Source of the DNA: JBNRMW01 sp050309795 | GTDB taxonomy: Bacteria > Bacillota_I > Bacilli_A > Erysipelotrichales > Erysipelotrichaceae | Length of the DNA: 34,802 bases | Direction: 5' to 3' | Assembly (NCBI GenBank): GCA_050309795.1 | Contig: JBNRMW010000011.1 | Span: 1 to 34,802 of the forward strand | Part shown: piece after piece, positions 15,608-23,229 of the stretch | Layout: the number at the start of each line of letters is the position of its first letter | How positions within the stretch are numbered: the first letter of the stretch is position 1 | Notes under the pieces: generated by a model | Told to the model about the DNA's origin: nothing | The model's input: the letters and a program-made list of their open reading frames with translations, nothing else | Database searches by the model: none | Position numbers and translations under genes: made by a program

Positions 15608-16570
15608 ATGCTTAAATTTGAACGTGCAACGTATGAGATAAAAGAATTAAACCAAAGTACAAACGATGGAACTTTTGTCTTCGAACCACTGGAAAGAGGA
15701 TTTGGAACGACGATTGGTAATTCACTACGTCGAGTCCTCTTGTCATCTTTACCAGGGGCTAGTTTACATTCAGTGAAAATTGAAGGCGTCCAACACGAAT
15801 TCACCGCAATCGATGGGGTCGTTGAAGACGTAACGTCGATTTTGTTGAATCTAAAAGGACTCATTCTATCTATTGATAATGAAGATATTCATACTTTGCG
15901 GCTTTCTGAAAAGGGGCCAAAAGTCATTACTGCCAAGGATATTCAATTACCTGCAGGCGTAAAAATCTTAAATCCAGATCTAGAAATCGCCACTCTTGCG
16001 AAGAATGGAACTCTAGAAATGGAAATGAAGGCTCGGGTTGGACGGGGATATGTCAGTCAAAATGAAAACAAAGTCCTTTATCAAGGGGCTTCCCAAGGGA
16101 TTGGAACCATTTTTACGGATTCTCTCTATTCACCAATCGAACGCTGCTCCTATGAAGTTGAACCGGCTCGGGTTGGGCAATCCACCCAATATGATCGGTT
16201 GACCATCAATGTCCAAACCAATGGCTCGATTGAACCTCAAGAGGCCTTGGCCTTAGCAGCAAAAATTCTAAGTGATCATTTCCTAGTGATCACCGAAATC
16301 AAAGATTCTGTTCATGAGACTGATTCCTTAATTAGGGACAGCGTTTCAACTCAAGAAAAACAAACATCCTCGATGATGATAGAAGATTTAGACCTTTCCG
16401 TTCGTTCCTATAACTGCTTAAAACGAGCAGGAATTGGTACAGTTGAAGAACTTCTTCAAAAAACAGAAGAAGACATGATGAAGGTACGAAATCTTGGAAA
16501 GAAATCGATCAAAGAAGTAAAAGACAAGTTAGCCGACTTAGGCTTGAGCTTCCGCGAGAGTAATAAGTAA
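15608..16570 (+). CDS. rpoA: RNA polymerase alpha subunit
   Basis: 320 residues, normal length. The N-terminal dimerisation domain has ERGFGTTIGNSLRRVLLSSLPG and GVQHEFTAIDGVVEDVTSILLNLKGL. An acidic linker (about 235-255) leads to the C-terminal domain with IEDLDLSVRSYNCLKRAGI and MMKVRNLGKKSIKEVKDKL, which binds UP elements and activators. Co-transcription with ribosomal genes is standard. GGGGG precedes the ATG; rplQ follows after 16 nt. Confidence 0.98.
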   Translation: MLKFERATYEIKELNQSTNDGTFVFEPLERGFGTTIGNSLRRVLLSSLPGASLHSVKIEGVQHEFTAIDGVVEDVTSILLNLKGLILSIDNEDIHTLRLSEKGPKVITAKDIQLPAGVKILNPDLEIATLAKNGTLEMEMKARVGRGYVSQNENKVLYQGASQGIGTIFTDSLYSPIERCSYEVEPARVGQSTQYDRLTINVQTNGSIEPQEALALAAKILSDHFLVITEIKDSVHETDSLIRDSVSTQEKQTSSMMIEDLDLSVRSYNCLKRAGIGTVEELLQKTEEDMMKVRNLGKKSIKEVKDKLADLGLSFRESNK

Positions 16571-16586
16571 AGGAGATTAGAAACAA

Positions 16587-16946
16587 ATGGCATATCGTAG
16601 ATTTGGTCGCACAGCCGACCACCGCAAGGCGCTTTTACGCAATCTTGCAACGTCGCTCATTTTACAAGGTTCCATAACCACGACCGAGCATAAAGCCAAG
16701 GATCTTCGCTCCGTGGTCGATCAATTGATTACATTAGGCAAGAAGGGGGACCTTGCTTCCCGTCGTCTTGCGAATCAATGGTTGTTCAACAGTAAGGATT
16801 CAAAAACAGGGAAAACCGCTTTACAAATATTATTTGATGAAGTGGCTCCTCGTTATGCTGATCGTAATGGTGGGTATACACGGGTTATTAAGACCGTCTC
16901 TCGCCGTGGCGATGGTGCCGAAATGGCTCGAATTGAATTAGTATAA
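16587..16946 (+). CDS. rplQ: 50S ribosomal protein L17
   Basis: 119 residues. MAYRRFGRTADHRKALLRNL and ATSLILQGSITTTEHKAKDLR, then the terminal GGYTRVIKTVSRRGDGAEMA, are diagnostic. It lies under the nascent chain exit. It is the last gene of the ribosomal operon; the terminator begins inside its stop codon. Confidence 0.98.
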   Translation: MAYRRFGRTADHRKALLRNLATSLILQGSITTTEHKAKDLRSVVDQLITLGKKGDLASRRLANQWLFNSKDSKTGKTALQILFDEVAPRYADRNGGYTRVIKTVSRRGDGAEMARIELV

Positions 16947-16968
16947 GCGGAAATATTTCCGCTTTTTT
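16945..16968 (+). terminator. Ribosomal operon terminator after rplQ
   Basis: AAGCGGAAATATTTCCGCTT is a self-complementary 20-mer followed by TTTT; as RNA it folds into a hairpin with a short A/T loop. It overlaps the rplQ stop codon and ends 3 nt before the next gene's ATG. Confidence 0.9.
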
Positions 16969-16971
16969 CTC

Positions 16972-17541
16972 ATGAATTTGACTGAATTGCGCAGCCAATG
17001 CTTGAACCATCAATTACCCATCATGAGTGAGGAAGTGCTAGCATTTATTGTTGAGCTCATTCATCGTCACCAACTAGTCTCTGTGTTAGAGTTAGGTTCC
17101 TGTTGGGGCTATTCTGCGCTTGTACTTGCGTCTCAATCGGTTATTTCCGTGGTGAGTATCGAAAAAGATTTTGAGCGTCATATCCAAGCGCGTTATCATG
17201 TGCGGGCCTTCGGATATCAAGACCGCATCAATATGGTCTACGATGATGCGCTCGTTTACCAACCAGAGTCCTTCTTTGATTTGATTATTGTCGATGCCGC
17301 AAAAGCCCAGTATCAAGCCTTTGTAGATCGTTACGAACCCTTTTTAAAGACCGGGGGATTTATGGTTATCGATAATACCAATTTTCATGGACTCGTGGCT
17401 GAAAAAGGAGTTCAAAAATCTCTAAAAACGATGGTGAATGCCTTGAAAATATTTCAAAAAAACATTCAACTAGACCCGCGATTTCACTTTGAGTCTCACG
17501 ATATTGGTGATGGTTTAATAGTTTTACAAAAGATTGTATGA
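16972..17541 (+). CDS. O-methyltransferase, TrmR (YrrM)-like
   Basis: A 189-residue Rossmann-fold SAM-dependent methyltransferase. The SAM motif I region is VSVLELGSCWGYSALVLA (canonical E-x-G-x-x-x-G-x-S), motif II VVSIEKD, and the metal-site region FFDLIIVDAAKAQYQAF and FMVIDNTNFHG carries the acidic residues of family-3 O-methyltransferases. In B. subtilis the relative TrmR methylates 5-hydroxyuridine in tRNA wobble position 34. The protein lacks about 25 N-terminal residues relative to that enzyme. The ATG directly follows the rplQ terminator and has no visible Shine-Dalgarno, so initiation is odd; no earlier ATG exists in frame. The exact substrate is inferred. Confidence 0.75.
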   Translation: MNLTELRSQCLNHQLPIMSEEVLAFIVELIHRHQLVSVLELGSCWGYSALVLASQSVISVVSIEKDFERHIQARYHVRAFGYQDRINMVYDDALVYQPESFFDLIIVDAAKAQYQAFVDRYEPFLKTGGFMVIDNTNFHGLVAEKGVQKSLKTMVNALKIFQKNIQLDPRFHFESHDIGDGLIVLQKIV

Positions 17542-17564
17542 TGTTATCGTTTAGCGTATTTTTT

Positions 17565-17573
17565 TGCTATAAT
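17565..17573 (+). promoter_or_regulatory. Extended -10 promoter upstream of 17598
   Basis: TGCTATAAT: a perfect TATAAT at 17568-17573 preceded by TGC, an extended -10. TTATCG at 17544-17549 is a weak -35 with 18-nt spacing. Transcription would start about 18 nt before the ATG at 17598. Confidence 0.65.
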
Positions 17574-17597
17574 AGTAACAGAAAGCGAGGAATCCAC

Positions 17598-17822
17598 ATG
17601 TTTAAAAGAATACTCGGCTTAGCCGCATTAGTTGGAGTTGGATATCTAGCAGCTAAAGAATACCAACGTCGGAAGGAAGATGGCGACCAATTTATCATTA
17701 ACCTTGATAATCAAATCCACAACCTAATCGATGACGTCGGTGCGCATATTGATAATCTACTTGCGAAAGCAGAAGAAAAAATCAATGAAGCGGAAGAAAA
17801 AGTTGAAGAGCAACTTCAGTAG
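17598..17822 (+). CDS. Small membrane-anchored coiled-coil protein, YtxH-like
   Basis: 74 residues from ATG 17598, which follows GCGAGGA; the frame is open upstream into the preceding gene, but the promoter lies between. It has one N-terminal membrane helix (about 3-19, KRILGLAALVGVGYLAA), a basic stretch (KEYQRRKED), then an acidic amphipathic helix (about 27-74, NLDNQIHNLIDDVGAHIDNLL, then EEKINEAEEKVEEQ), likely coiled coil. The architecture is like YtxH-type stress/envelope proteins, though the sequence is too short to place. It has its own promoter and terminator. Function unknown. Confidence 0.6.
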   Translation: MFKRILGLAALVGVGYLAAKEYQRRKEDGDQFIINLDNQIHNLIDDVGAHIDNLLAKAEEKINEAEEKVEEQLQ

Positions 17823-17852
17823 AAGCTAAACCACAACGTAAAAATGATGAGT

Positions 17853-17879
17853 GACAATCACCTGCTGATTGTCCTTTTC
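17853..17879 (+). terminator. Hairpin terminator after the small membrane protein gene
   Basis: GACAATCA (17853-17860), loop CCTGC, TGATTGTC (17866-17873), then CTTTTC. An 8-bp perfect stem with a short T run, 18 nt before the ecfA1 start. It may be leaky. Confidence 0.6.
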
Positions 17880-17896
17880 ACGAGAGGATAGATGTT

Positions 17897-18724
17897 ATGA
17901 ATCAAGTCGTCGTTAAAGACCTTAGTTTTAGTTATGAAACCAATAAACGTGTCGTTAAGAACGTTTCTTTTAGCATACCAAAAGGGACGTATACTTCAAT
18001 TATTGGTCATAACGGCTCGGGTAAATCAACCTTAGCTAAACTGTTGGTCGGACTTTTAGAAGCGGACACAGGGACTATTGAAATTGATGGCCAAACCTTA
18101 TCGCCTGAAAACGTCTACGAAATACGGGATAAATGCGCCATCGTCTTTCAAAATCCAGATAATCAATTCATTGGATCGACTGTTCGTGACGACATCGCTT
18201 TTGGCTTAGAGAACCACCAAGTCGAGCCGCATCTGATGGATGCCATCATCAATCACTATGCTCAAGAAGTTCAAATGGAGTCTTTTTTAGATCATGAACC
18301 AACGAAACTCTCTGGTGGACAAAAACAGCGTGTAGCAATTGCGGGCGTTTTAGCGACGCATCCTGAATTAATAATTTTAGATGAAGCAACATCGATGCTT
18401 GATCCGAAAGGCAAAAAAGATGTTAACGATCTTATTGATGAGATTCATCAGAAATATCAAACGACCATCTTATCGATTACTCACGACATTGAAGAAGTGA
18501 ATAAATCAGATTATGTGCTAGTGATGAATGATGGTGAAATCGTCTTTGCGGGTAGTCCTCAGGACATCTTGACCTTAAAGAAACAACTAGTGGCGATTTC
18601 CTTAGATGTTCCTTTTTCAGTTAATTTTGCTTTGGAATTAGAAAAGAATGGTCTAAAGGTATCCAATCCTTTAGATGAAGAAAGGATGGTTGAAGATCTA
18701 TGGCAATTGTATTCGAAAATTTAA
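17897..18724 (+). CDS. ecfA1: ECF transporter ATPase EcfA1
   Basis: A 275-residue ABC ATPase of the CbiO type. Walker A GHNGSGKST is at 37-45, Q-loop FQNPDNQFIGSTVRDD, signature LSGGQKQRVAIAG, Walker B LIILDEATSMLD, and switch His in ITHDIEEV. The Q-loop pattern and C-terminal extension are typical of energy-coupling factor ATPases. With EcfA2 and EcfT it powers many different vitamin-binding S components encoded elsewhere (group II ECF). GAGAGGAT precedes the ATG. It overlaps ecfA2 by 25 nt. Confidence 0.95.
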   Translation: MNQVVVKDLSFSYETNKRVVKNVSFSIPKGTYTSIIGHNGSGKSTLAKLLVGLLEADTGTIEIDGQTLSPENVYEIRDKCAIVFQNPDNQFIGSTVRDDIAFGLENHQVEPHLMDAIINHYAQEVQMESFLDHEPTKLSGGQKQRVAIAGVLATHPELIILDEATSMLDPKGKKDVNDLIDEIHQKYQTTILSITHDIEEVNKSDYVLVMNDGEIVFAGSPQDILTLKKQLVAISLDVPFSVNFALELEKNGLKVSNPLDEERMVEDLWQLYSKI

Positions 18725-19557
18725 GCTATACGTATAACGCTTCAACACCTTTTGAATTTGAAGCGTTAAAAGAAATCAACTTAACCATTGAAACAGGAAA
18801 AATAACCGCTTTGGTTGGCGCAACAGGGTCGGGAAAATCAACGCTAGTTCAACACTTAAACGCGTTATTGACACCAACTACTGGACGTTTATTTGTCGAT
18901 GACAAAAAAATTGAAGCAGGAACAAAACCAACAGAATTAAAGAAACTTCGGAAAAAAGTCGGCTTAGTCTTTCAGTTTCCGGAAGCCCAATTGTTTGAAG
19001 AAGACATCTTAAAAGAAGTGGCCTTCGGACCAAAAAACTTTGGCTATGGTGAACCTGAAGCAACGGCGTTGGCGAAGGATTCTTTGCGTTTAGTTGGTAT
19101 TGAAGATAGTCTCTTTGCTCAATCCCCCTTAGATTTATCTGGTGGACAAAAACGACGGGTGGCGATTGCTGGTGTTTTAGCAACCAATCCTGATATTTTG
19201 GTATGTGATGAACCGACCGCTGGATTAGACCCCCAAGGTTCGATTCAAATGATGGAATTATTCAAATCCTTTAATGAAGAATTGAATAAAACCATTATCC
19301 TGGTCACTCATGATATGGAGCATGTCTTAAACTATGCCGATAATGTTGTCGTTCTTGATCATGGACGGGTCATTTTTACCGGCACAAATACCGAGTTTTT
19401 TGAAAATGATGAATTGTTACAATCACTAACTATTCTCCCACCAAAGGTTATTAGTATGCGTCAAAAATTAATCGCTCGAGGATTTGATATTCCACGCAAT
19501 ATTTTTACAATGGATGAATTGGTTAAACAAATGAAACGGGTAATGTCTCATGAATAA
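18700..19557 (+). CDS. ecfA2: ECF transporter ATPase EcfA2
   Basis: A 285-residue second CbiO-type ATPase. Walker A GATGSGKST, Q-loop FQFPEAQLFEEDILKE, signature LSGGQKRRVAIAG, Walker B ILVCDEPTAGLD and ITLVTHDMEH-like switch (VTHDMEHVLNYAD). A long C-terminal region (about 240-285) is typical. The start lies inside ecfA1 with AAAGGATGG upstream, and the end overlaps ecfT by 8 nt, so the three transporter genes are coupled. Confidence 0.95.
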   Translation: MAIVFENLSYTYNASTPFEFEALKEINLTIETGKITALVGATGSGKSTLVQHLNALLTPTTGRLFVDDKKIEAGTKPTELKKLRKKVGLVFQFPEAQLFEEDILKEVAFGPKNFGYGEPEATALAKDSLRLVGIEDSLFAQSPLDLSGGQKRRVAIAGVLATNPDILVCDEPTAGLDPQGSIQMMELFKSFNEELNKTIILVTHDMEHVLNYADNVVVLDHGRVIFTGTNTEFFENDELLQSLTILPPKVISMRQKLIARGFDIPRNIFTMDELVKQMKRVMSHE

Positions 19558-20353
19558 TATTGCTTTAGGACGCTATCTTCCACTTGATTCGTGGATGCAT
19601 AAAATTGACCCACGGATTAAAATCATGGCCATGGTCTTTATGCTAGTTGCTATTTTTATTCCAGCTGGTTGGTGGGGTTATTTAACCTTAGGTACGGTGA
19701 TTCTTTTTGCGTTTGTGACGTCAAAAATTAACTTGTCGTATATTTTGAAGTCTTTTCGACCAATGTTATTTATGATGATTTTCTTATTGGTTATCAATAT
19801 TTTTGTTATAAAAACGGGACAAGTTTGGTTGAGTCTGGGTAACTTTAAAATATATTCGGATGCTATTATTCAAACGGCCTTTATTGCCACCCGTCTAATT
19901 TTAATGATTTCAGTAACCACTTTACTAACCGCAACGACGAAACCTACCGATATGACCCTTGGTATTGAAGATTTATTGAAACCTTTTAAACGGATTGGTG
20001 TTCCTGCGCATGAAATCGCGATGATGATTTCGATTGCTCTGAGGTTTATCCCAACTTTGATCGAAGAAACTAATCGTATTATGCAGGCACAGGCTTCGCG
20101 TGGGGTTGATTTTCAAGAGGGTAGTCTGAAAGAAAAAATTACAGCAATCTTGTCTCTCATTGTGCCCATGTTTGTGGGTTCTTTCCAACGCGCTGAAGAT
20201 TTAGCCGATGCCATGGAAGCTAGAGGCTATGCTCCAGGTAAAGCCCGGACCCGTTATAAGCAACTTCATATTCGCTTAGCGGATTGGTTATTCTTGATTA
20301 GTGTGCTTGTTCTGGTTGTTGTTTTAATTCTTTTGGCTATTTATGTGGTATGA
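19550..20353 (+). CDS. ecfT: ECF transporter transmembrane subunit EcfT
   Basis: 267 residues with about five to six membrane helices, the last at 242-266. N-terminal LGRYLPLDSWMHKIDPRIKI is the family opening. The two coupling helices with the short Ala-Arg-Gly type motifs appear as AQASRGVDF and AMEARGYAPG; these bind the grooves of the two ATPases. It ends by overlapping the truA start (ATGA). No S component is encoded nearby, so the module is probably shared. Confidence 0.95.
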   Translation: MNNIALGRYLPLDSWMHKIDPRIKIMAMVFMLVAIFIPAGWWGYLTLGTVILFAFVTSKINLSYILKSFRPMLFMMIFLLVINIFVIKTGQVWLSLGNFKIYSDAIIQTAFIATRLILMISVTTLLTATTKPTDMTLGIEDLLKPFKRIGVPAHEIAMMISIALRFIPTLIEETNRIMQAQASRGVDFQEGSLKEKITAILSLIVPMFVGSFQRAEDLADAMEARGYAPGKARTRYKQLHIRLADWLFLISVLVLVVVLILLAIYVV

Positions 20354-21117
20354 GATATAAAGTTATTGTTGCTTATGATGGCTCTAAATTTATTGGTTGG
20401 CAAGTTAATCCTACCGGCGTGTCGGTCTTAGCTACGCTTAATAAAGCGTTTAAAACCATCTATAAAGTAGATGTTGATTTGGTTGGATCGGGTCGTACAG
20501 ATAAAGGTGTATCAGCCATAGGTCAGGTTTTTCATTTTGATGCCCCTTTTTTTATTGAGCTTGACCGCCTGATTTTCGCTTTAAATAATCAACTTCACCC
20601 GTATATTCACATAGAAGATATTGTCCAAGTCGATGCTGATTTTCACGCACGGTATCACGCTTTATGGAAACATTACCGATATATCGTAGAGTGTGGGCCA
20701 TATAATGTTTTAGAAGCAGATCACATTTATCAGTTAAATAAAGAATTAAATATTGATTTAATGCAAAAAACAGCTAAATTGTTCGTTGGTGCCCATGATT
20801 TTACGAGCTTCAATACAACAACTCTTGCTGAGAATAACAATCAAATTCGAACGATTTTTGATATACAGATCAATGTTCAAGGTACTCGAGTTGAGATAGA
20901 TTTTTTTGGGGATGGTTTTTTAAGGTACATGATCCGCATGCTTACACAAACGATGATTGAAGTTGGATTGGATCGAATAACCATTGAAAAGGTTGCTGAA
21001 ATTTTGAGTGCTCGAACCAAAGGGGTTTGTCGTTATAAGGCGCCAGCACAAGGTTTAACGCTGATGCATGTTGAATATGATTCTAAATATCATTCAAAAC
21101 ACGATTCAAGTATTTAG
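20350..21117 (+). CDS. truA: tRNA pseudouridine(38-40) synthase TruA
   Basis: 255 residues. The catalytic Asp is in GSGRTDKGVSAIGQVFHF; further signatures are HARYHALWKHYRYIV, FVGAHDFTSFNT and GDGFLRYMIRML. It modifies U38-U40 in the anticodon arm. The start overlaps the ecfT stop and has no separate binding site, so it is translationally coupled. In Bacillota rplM-rpsI normally follow directly; here a four-gene insert separates them. Confidence 0.96.
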   Translation: MRYKVIVAYDGSKFIGWQVNPTGVSVLATLNKAFKTIYKVDVDLVGSGRTDKGVSAIGQVFHFDAPFFIELDRLIFALNNQLHPYIHIEDIVQVDADFHARYHALWKHYRYIVECGPYNVLEADHIYQLNKELNIDLMQKTAKLFVGAHDFTSFNTTTLAENNNQIRTIFDIQINVQGTRVEIDFFGDGFLRYMIRMLTQTMIEVGLDRITIEKVAEILSARTKGVCRYKAPAQGLTLMHVEYDSKYHSKHDSSI

Positions 21118-21163
21118 TGATAAAAATCATCGATAACCGCTAAAATATTGTTGATAATGGGTG

Positions 21164-21193
21164 TTGACTTTGTTTTTTTTTAAGTGATAGTAT
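21164..21193 (+). promoter_or_regulatory. Promoter of the SipW-type secretion gene set
   Basis: TTGACT (21164-21169), an 18-nt T-rich spacer, TAGTAT (21188-21193). The match is 5/6 for -35 and 4/6 for -10. Transcription would start around 21200, about 34 nt before the ATG at 21234. Confidence 0.6.
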
Positions 21194-21196
21194 CAC
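21184..21196. promoter_or_regulatory. Palindrome over the -10 box, possible operator
   Basis: GTGATA-G-TATCAC is a perfect 6-bp inverted repeat around one central base and covers the whole -10 box. A repressor bound here would block transcription of the secretion genes. No regulator gene is next to it, so this is inference. Confidence 0.4.
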
Positions 21197-21233
21197 TCCT
21201 GTACGAAAAAATATTTTCTAGGGGAAAAAGAAA

Positions 21234-21782
21234 ATGTCATTTAAAAGAAAATCTATAATTCTCGTGTTATTTTTGATTGCGGGAATTTCATCAGCGCTAA
21301 CCTTCGCGTATTGGTCGTCAGTAGTCAACAGTGGAGTAAAGAGTGCTACCGGAACCATCCAGATTGGTGAAGGACAAGCGACAGAAACCGTTGTTGTGGT
21401 TGAAGATCAAGAAGGTGGGATATTGGTTCCAGCAAAATTTGCTAATACAGAACACGGGACTGTAGACGAAGTGGTTTTAGAATTCCCAGTTGAATGGAAA
21501 TCTGCACAACTGAATGCAGCTTCTGGTGCAATCGGTGAGCTTGTTGCATTTGTTAAAGATGTAAAGATTGATGAGATTGCTACTTTTGCAGATCTTGTTA
21601 ATTATGAAGTTATCTATGTTGCTGGGCAAGAAATTATGGCTGACGGTTATGCGGTAACAGTTCAAGTTAAATTTACATTAAACGAACCAGCAAACAAAGA
21701 ACAATATGACCATGTAGCTAATAAGCGAATTACGGCTAATATCATGTTCAATGTCGTTCATAATGTCGATGATAACGAATAA
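21234..21782 (+). CDS. Secreted protein with SipW-type signal peptide (TasA/camelysin-like)
   Basis: 182 residues. Basic start (MSFKRK), hydrophobic core (about 7-22), and a cut expected after TFA at residue 25, directly before YWSS. The mature start AYWSSVVNSGVKSATGTIQI has the layout of SipW substrates, in which an aromatic pair and Ser/Asn follow the cleavage site and a T/S-G-T-hydrophobic strand comes soon after. The rest is acidic, beta-rich, and has no Cys and no LPxTG or membrane anchor. It may form fibres or a surface layer as TasA-type proteins do, but sequence similarity beyond the N-terminus is not obvious to me. Weak binding site (AGGGGAA). First gene of a four-gene unit with two signal peptidases. 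Confidence 0.6.
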   Translation: MSFKRKSIILVLFLIAGISSALTFAYWSSVVNSGVKSATGTIQIGEGQATETVVVVEDQEGGILVPAKFANTEHGTVDEVVLEFPVEWKSAQLNAASGAIGELVAFVKDVKIDEIATFADLVNYEVIYVAGQEIMADGYAVTVQVKFTLNEPANKEQYDHVANKRITANIMFNVVHNVDDNE

Positions 21783-21811
21783 TTCATTTGATTCTTAAAG
21801 CGTAAAACAAA

Positions 21812-22642
21812 ATGATGAGAAAGAGTCGTTTACTAATTGCAATCATTGCATCGATAGTATTCATGATGCCATCTATCTTACCAGTCACTCATAGTTACTG
21901 GAACAGCAAGGTAAATGGATCTTTTTCTGTTGGTAAAACAACCATAAAAATAGGTGAATGGACGAATACTCCAAGCACGCCTTGTAATCTAGCGAATACC
22001 TTTAACTTAGAGAAATTACCAGGAAACACGATTATTCCTATTGGTGCGACCGTTTGTATTCATGACGAGTTCTACACAAATATTAATGTTGATCCATATC
22101 GTATTATCAAGGCTAGCGATATTTTAAACGGGGACAAATACCTAACTTGGGATATTTTTAGATACCAAGGGATCCATTGGGTTCCGAATATCGTGTTCAG
22201 AGAAGATCGAATTGTCGTTTATACCAATCCACAGGGCAAGAAGACGGTTTATCGAACGGTTCAAAATGGAATTGGTACACCAAATAATCAAAATGAATGG
22301 CTCTTTAAGCCCATTGCGGCAACGGATTTAGATGATATGAAAGAAATAAAGTATAATGTTGGTGCAACCGTCTATTATAATGACCAATTGTACCGTGTTT
22401 ATGATGATGCGCTCGCAAATAAAAATAATCCGGGTTCGTTCAAGGGGGGTTGGTCACGGATTGATACCTATATGTGGGAAGATTCAATCGCTTATCAAGT
22501 TGATCAAATTGCGGTTTATAATGGGGTCGTGTATAGAGCTATGAAACCTAACATAGATTCAGTGCCATCGGCTAGTAATACAACCACCAACTATTTAAAT
22601 CCAGGAAATGCGATTTGGCATCGCTATAGCCCAACACCGTAG
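21812..22642 (+). CDS. Secreted protein with SipW-type signal peptide and repeated CBM5/12-like modules
   Basis: 276 residues. Signal peptide at 1-28 (hydrophobic 7-24), with the cut expected before YWNS. The mature start SYWNSKVNGSFSVGKTTIKI mirrors the neighbouring secreted protein. Behind it are up to four repeats of the type 'G/V-x-hydrophobic-aromatic-x-x-x-x-Y ... W', at about 72-125, 125-168, 180-218 and 228-272; examples are YNVGATVYYNDQLYRVY...GGWSRI and YQVDQIAVYNGVVYRA...AIWHRY. This resembles chitin-binding type 3 (CBM5/12) modules, which bind polysaccharide through exposed Trp/Tyr. C58 and C82 could form a disulphide. The start is ATGATG with no clear Shine-Dalgarno, so translation may depend on the gene before. 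No catalytic domain is present. Confidence 0.55.
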   Translation: MMRKSRLLIAIIASIVFMMPSILPVTHSYWNSKVNGSFSVGKTTIKIGEWTNTPSTPCNLANTFNLEKLPGNTIIPIGATVCIHDEFYTNINVDPYRIIKASDILNGDKYLTWDIFRYQGIHWVPNIVFREDRIVVYTNPQGKKTVYRTVQNGIGTPNNQNEWLFKPIAATDLDDMKEIKYNVGATVYYNDQLYRVYDDALANKNNPGSFKGGWSRIDTYMWEDSIAYQVDQIAVYNGVVYRAMKPNIDSVPSASNTTTNYLNPGNAIWHRYSPTP

Positions 22643-22650
22643 GCAGATCA

Positions 22651-23229
22651 ATGAAGAAATTTATTTATAATAGTATCATAATAATTATGATTATATTTAT
22701 CGTCATCCAACTATTTCCCATCCGCAAGTCTTTGGAAATCTTTGGGTTTAAACAACTAATTGTAATTTCTGAAAGTATGATGGGGGTTATAGACAAGGGC
22801 GATTTTTTTGTTATCGAAGATGTTAATCCAGAAGATCTACAAAAAGGAGACATAATTTCCTTCTTCATCGAAGATGATGAAGAGCATCGGGTGTTAGTAA
22901 CGCATTTTGTTGCGGATAAATTTTGGCACAACAATCAATTGTACTTTCGAACCAAGCCCAATATATCTCTACGGTGGGACAACTGGGTGATTCCTGAAGC
23001 GGACATCGTCGGAAAATATTGGTTTCGAATTCCTAAGATAGGTAACTTTATTTTACAAATACGTCATCCAATGTTTTTAGGAACGGCCGTTTCTATCTTG
23101 TCCATGTTGGGGGCGGTCTATTTAATTATTGTCGATCATAACGAACGAAAAAACTTGACACTATCCACAGTAGACATCGATGAAAGTACGCAGTCACTGC
23201 AAGGGGAGATCTATGAAGAAGATATTTAA
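22651..23229 (+). CDS. Signal peptidase I, ER-type/SipW-like (first copy)
   Basis: 192 residues. N-terminal membrane helix (about 6-22), catalytic Ser42 in VISESMMGVIDKGD, then His85 in VLVTHFVAD in place of the bacterial Lys, as in SipW and archaeal/ER peptidases. A third box with the acidic residue is YFRTKPNISLRWDNWVI. A second membrane helix (about 136-160) and a polar 30-residue tail follow. The usual Pro/Glu after Ser-Met is missing (SMMG). It likely processes the two secreted proteins upstream. It lies 8 nt behind them and overlaps the second peptidase gene by 17 nt. Confidence 0.8.
   Translation: MKKFIYNSIIIIMIIFIVIQLFPIRKSLEIFGFKQLIVISESMMGVIDKGDFFVIEDVNPEDLQKGDIISFFIEDDEEHRVLVTHFVADKFWHNNQLYFRTKPNISLRWDNWVIPEADIVGKYWFRIPKIGNFILQIRHPMFLGTAVSILSMLGAVYLIIVDHNERKNLTLSTVDIDESTQSLQGEIYEEDI

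Noticed and set aside
21234..21782. LPxTG or other wall anchor in the SipW-type secreted protein
   Set aside because: The C-terminus is HNVDDNE with no sorting motif or hydrophobic tail.
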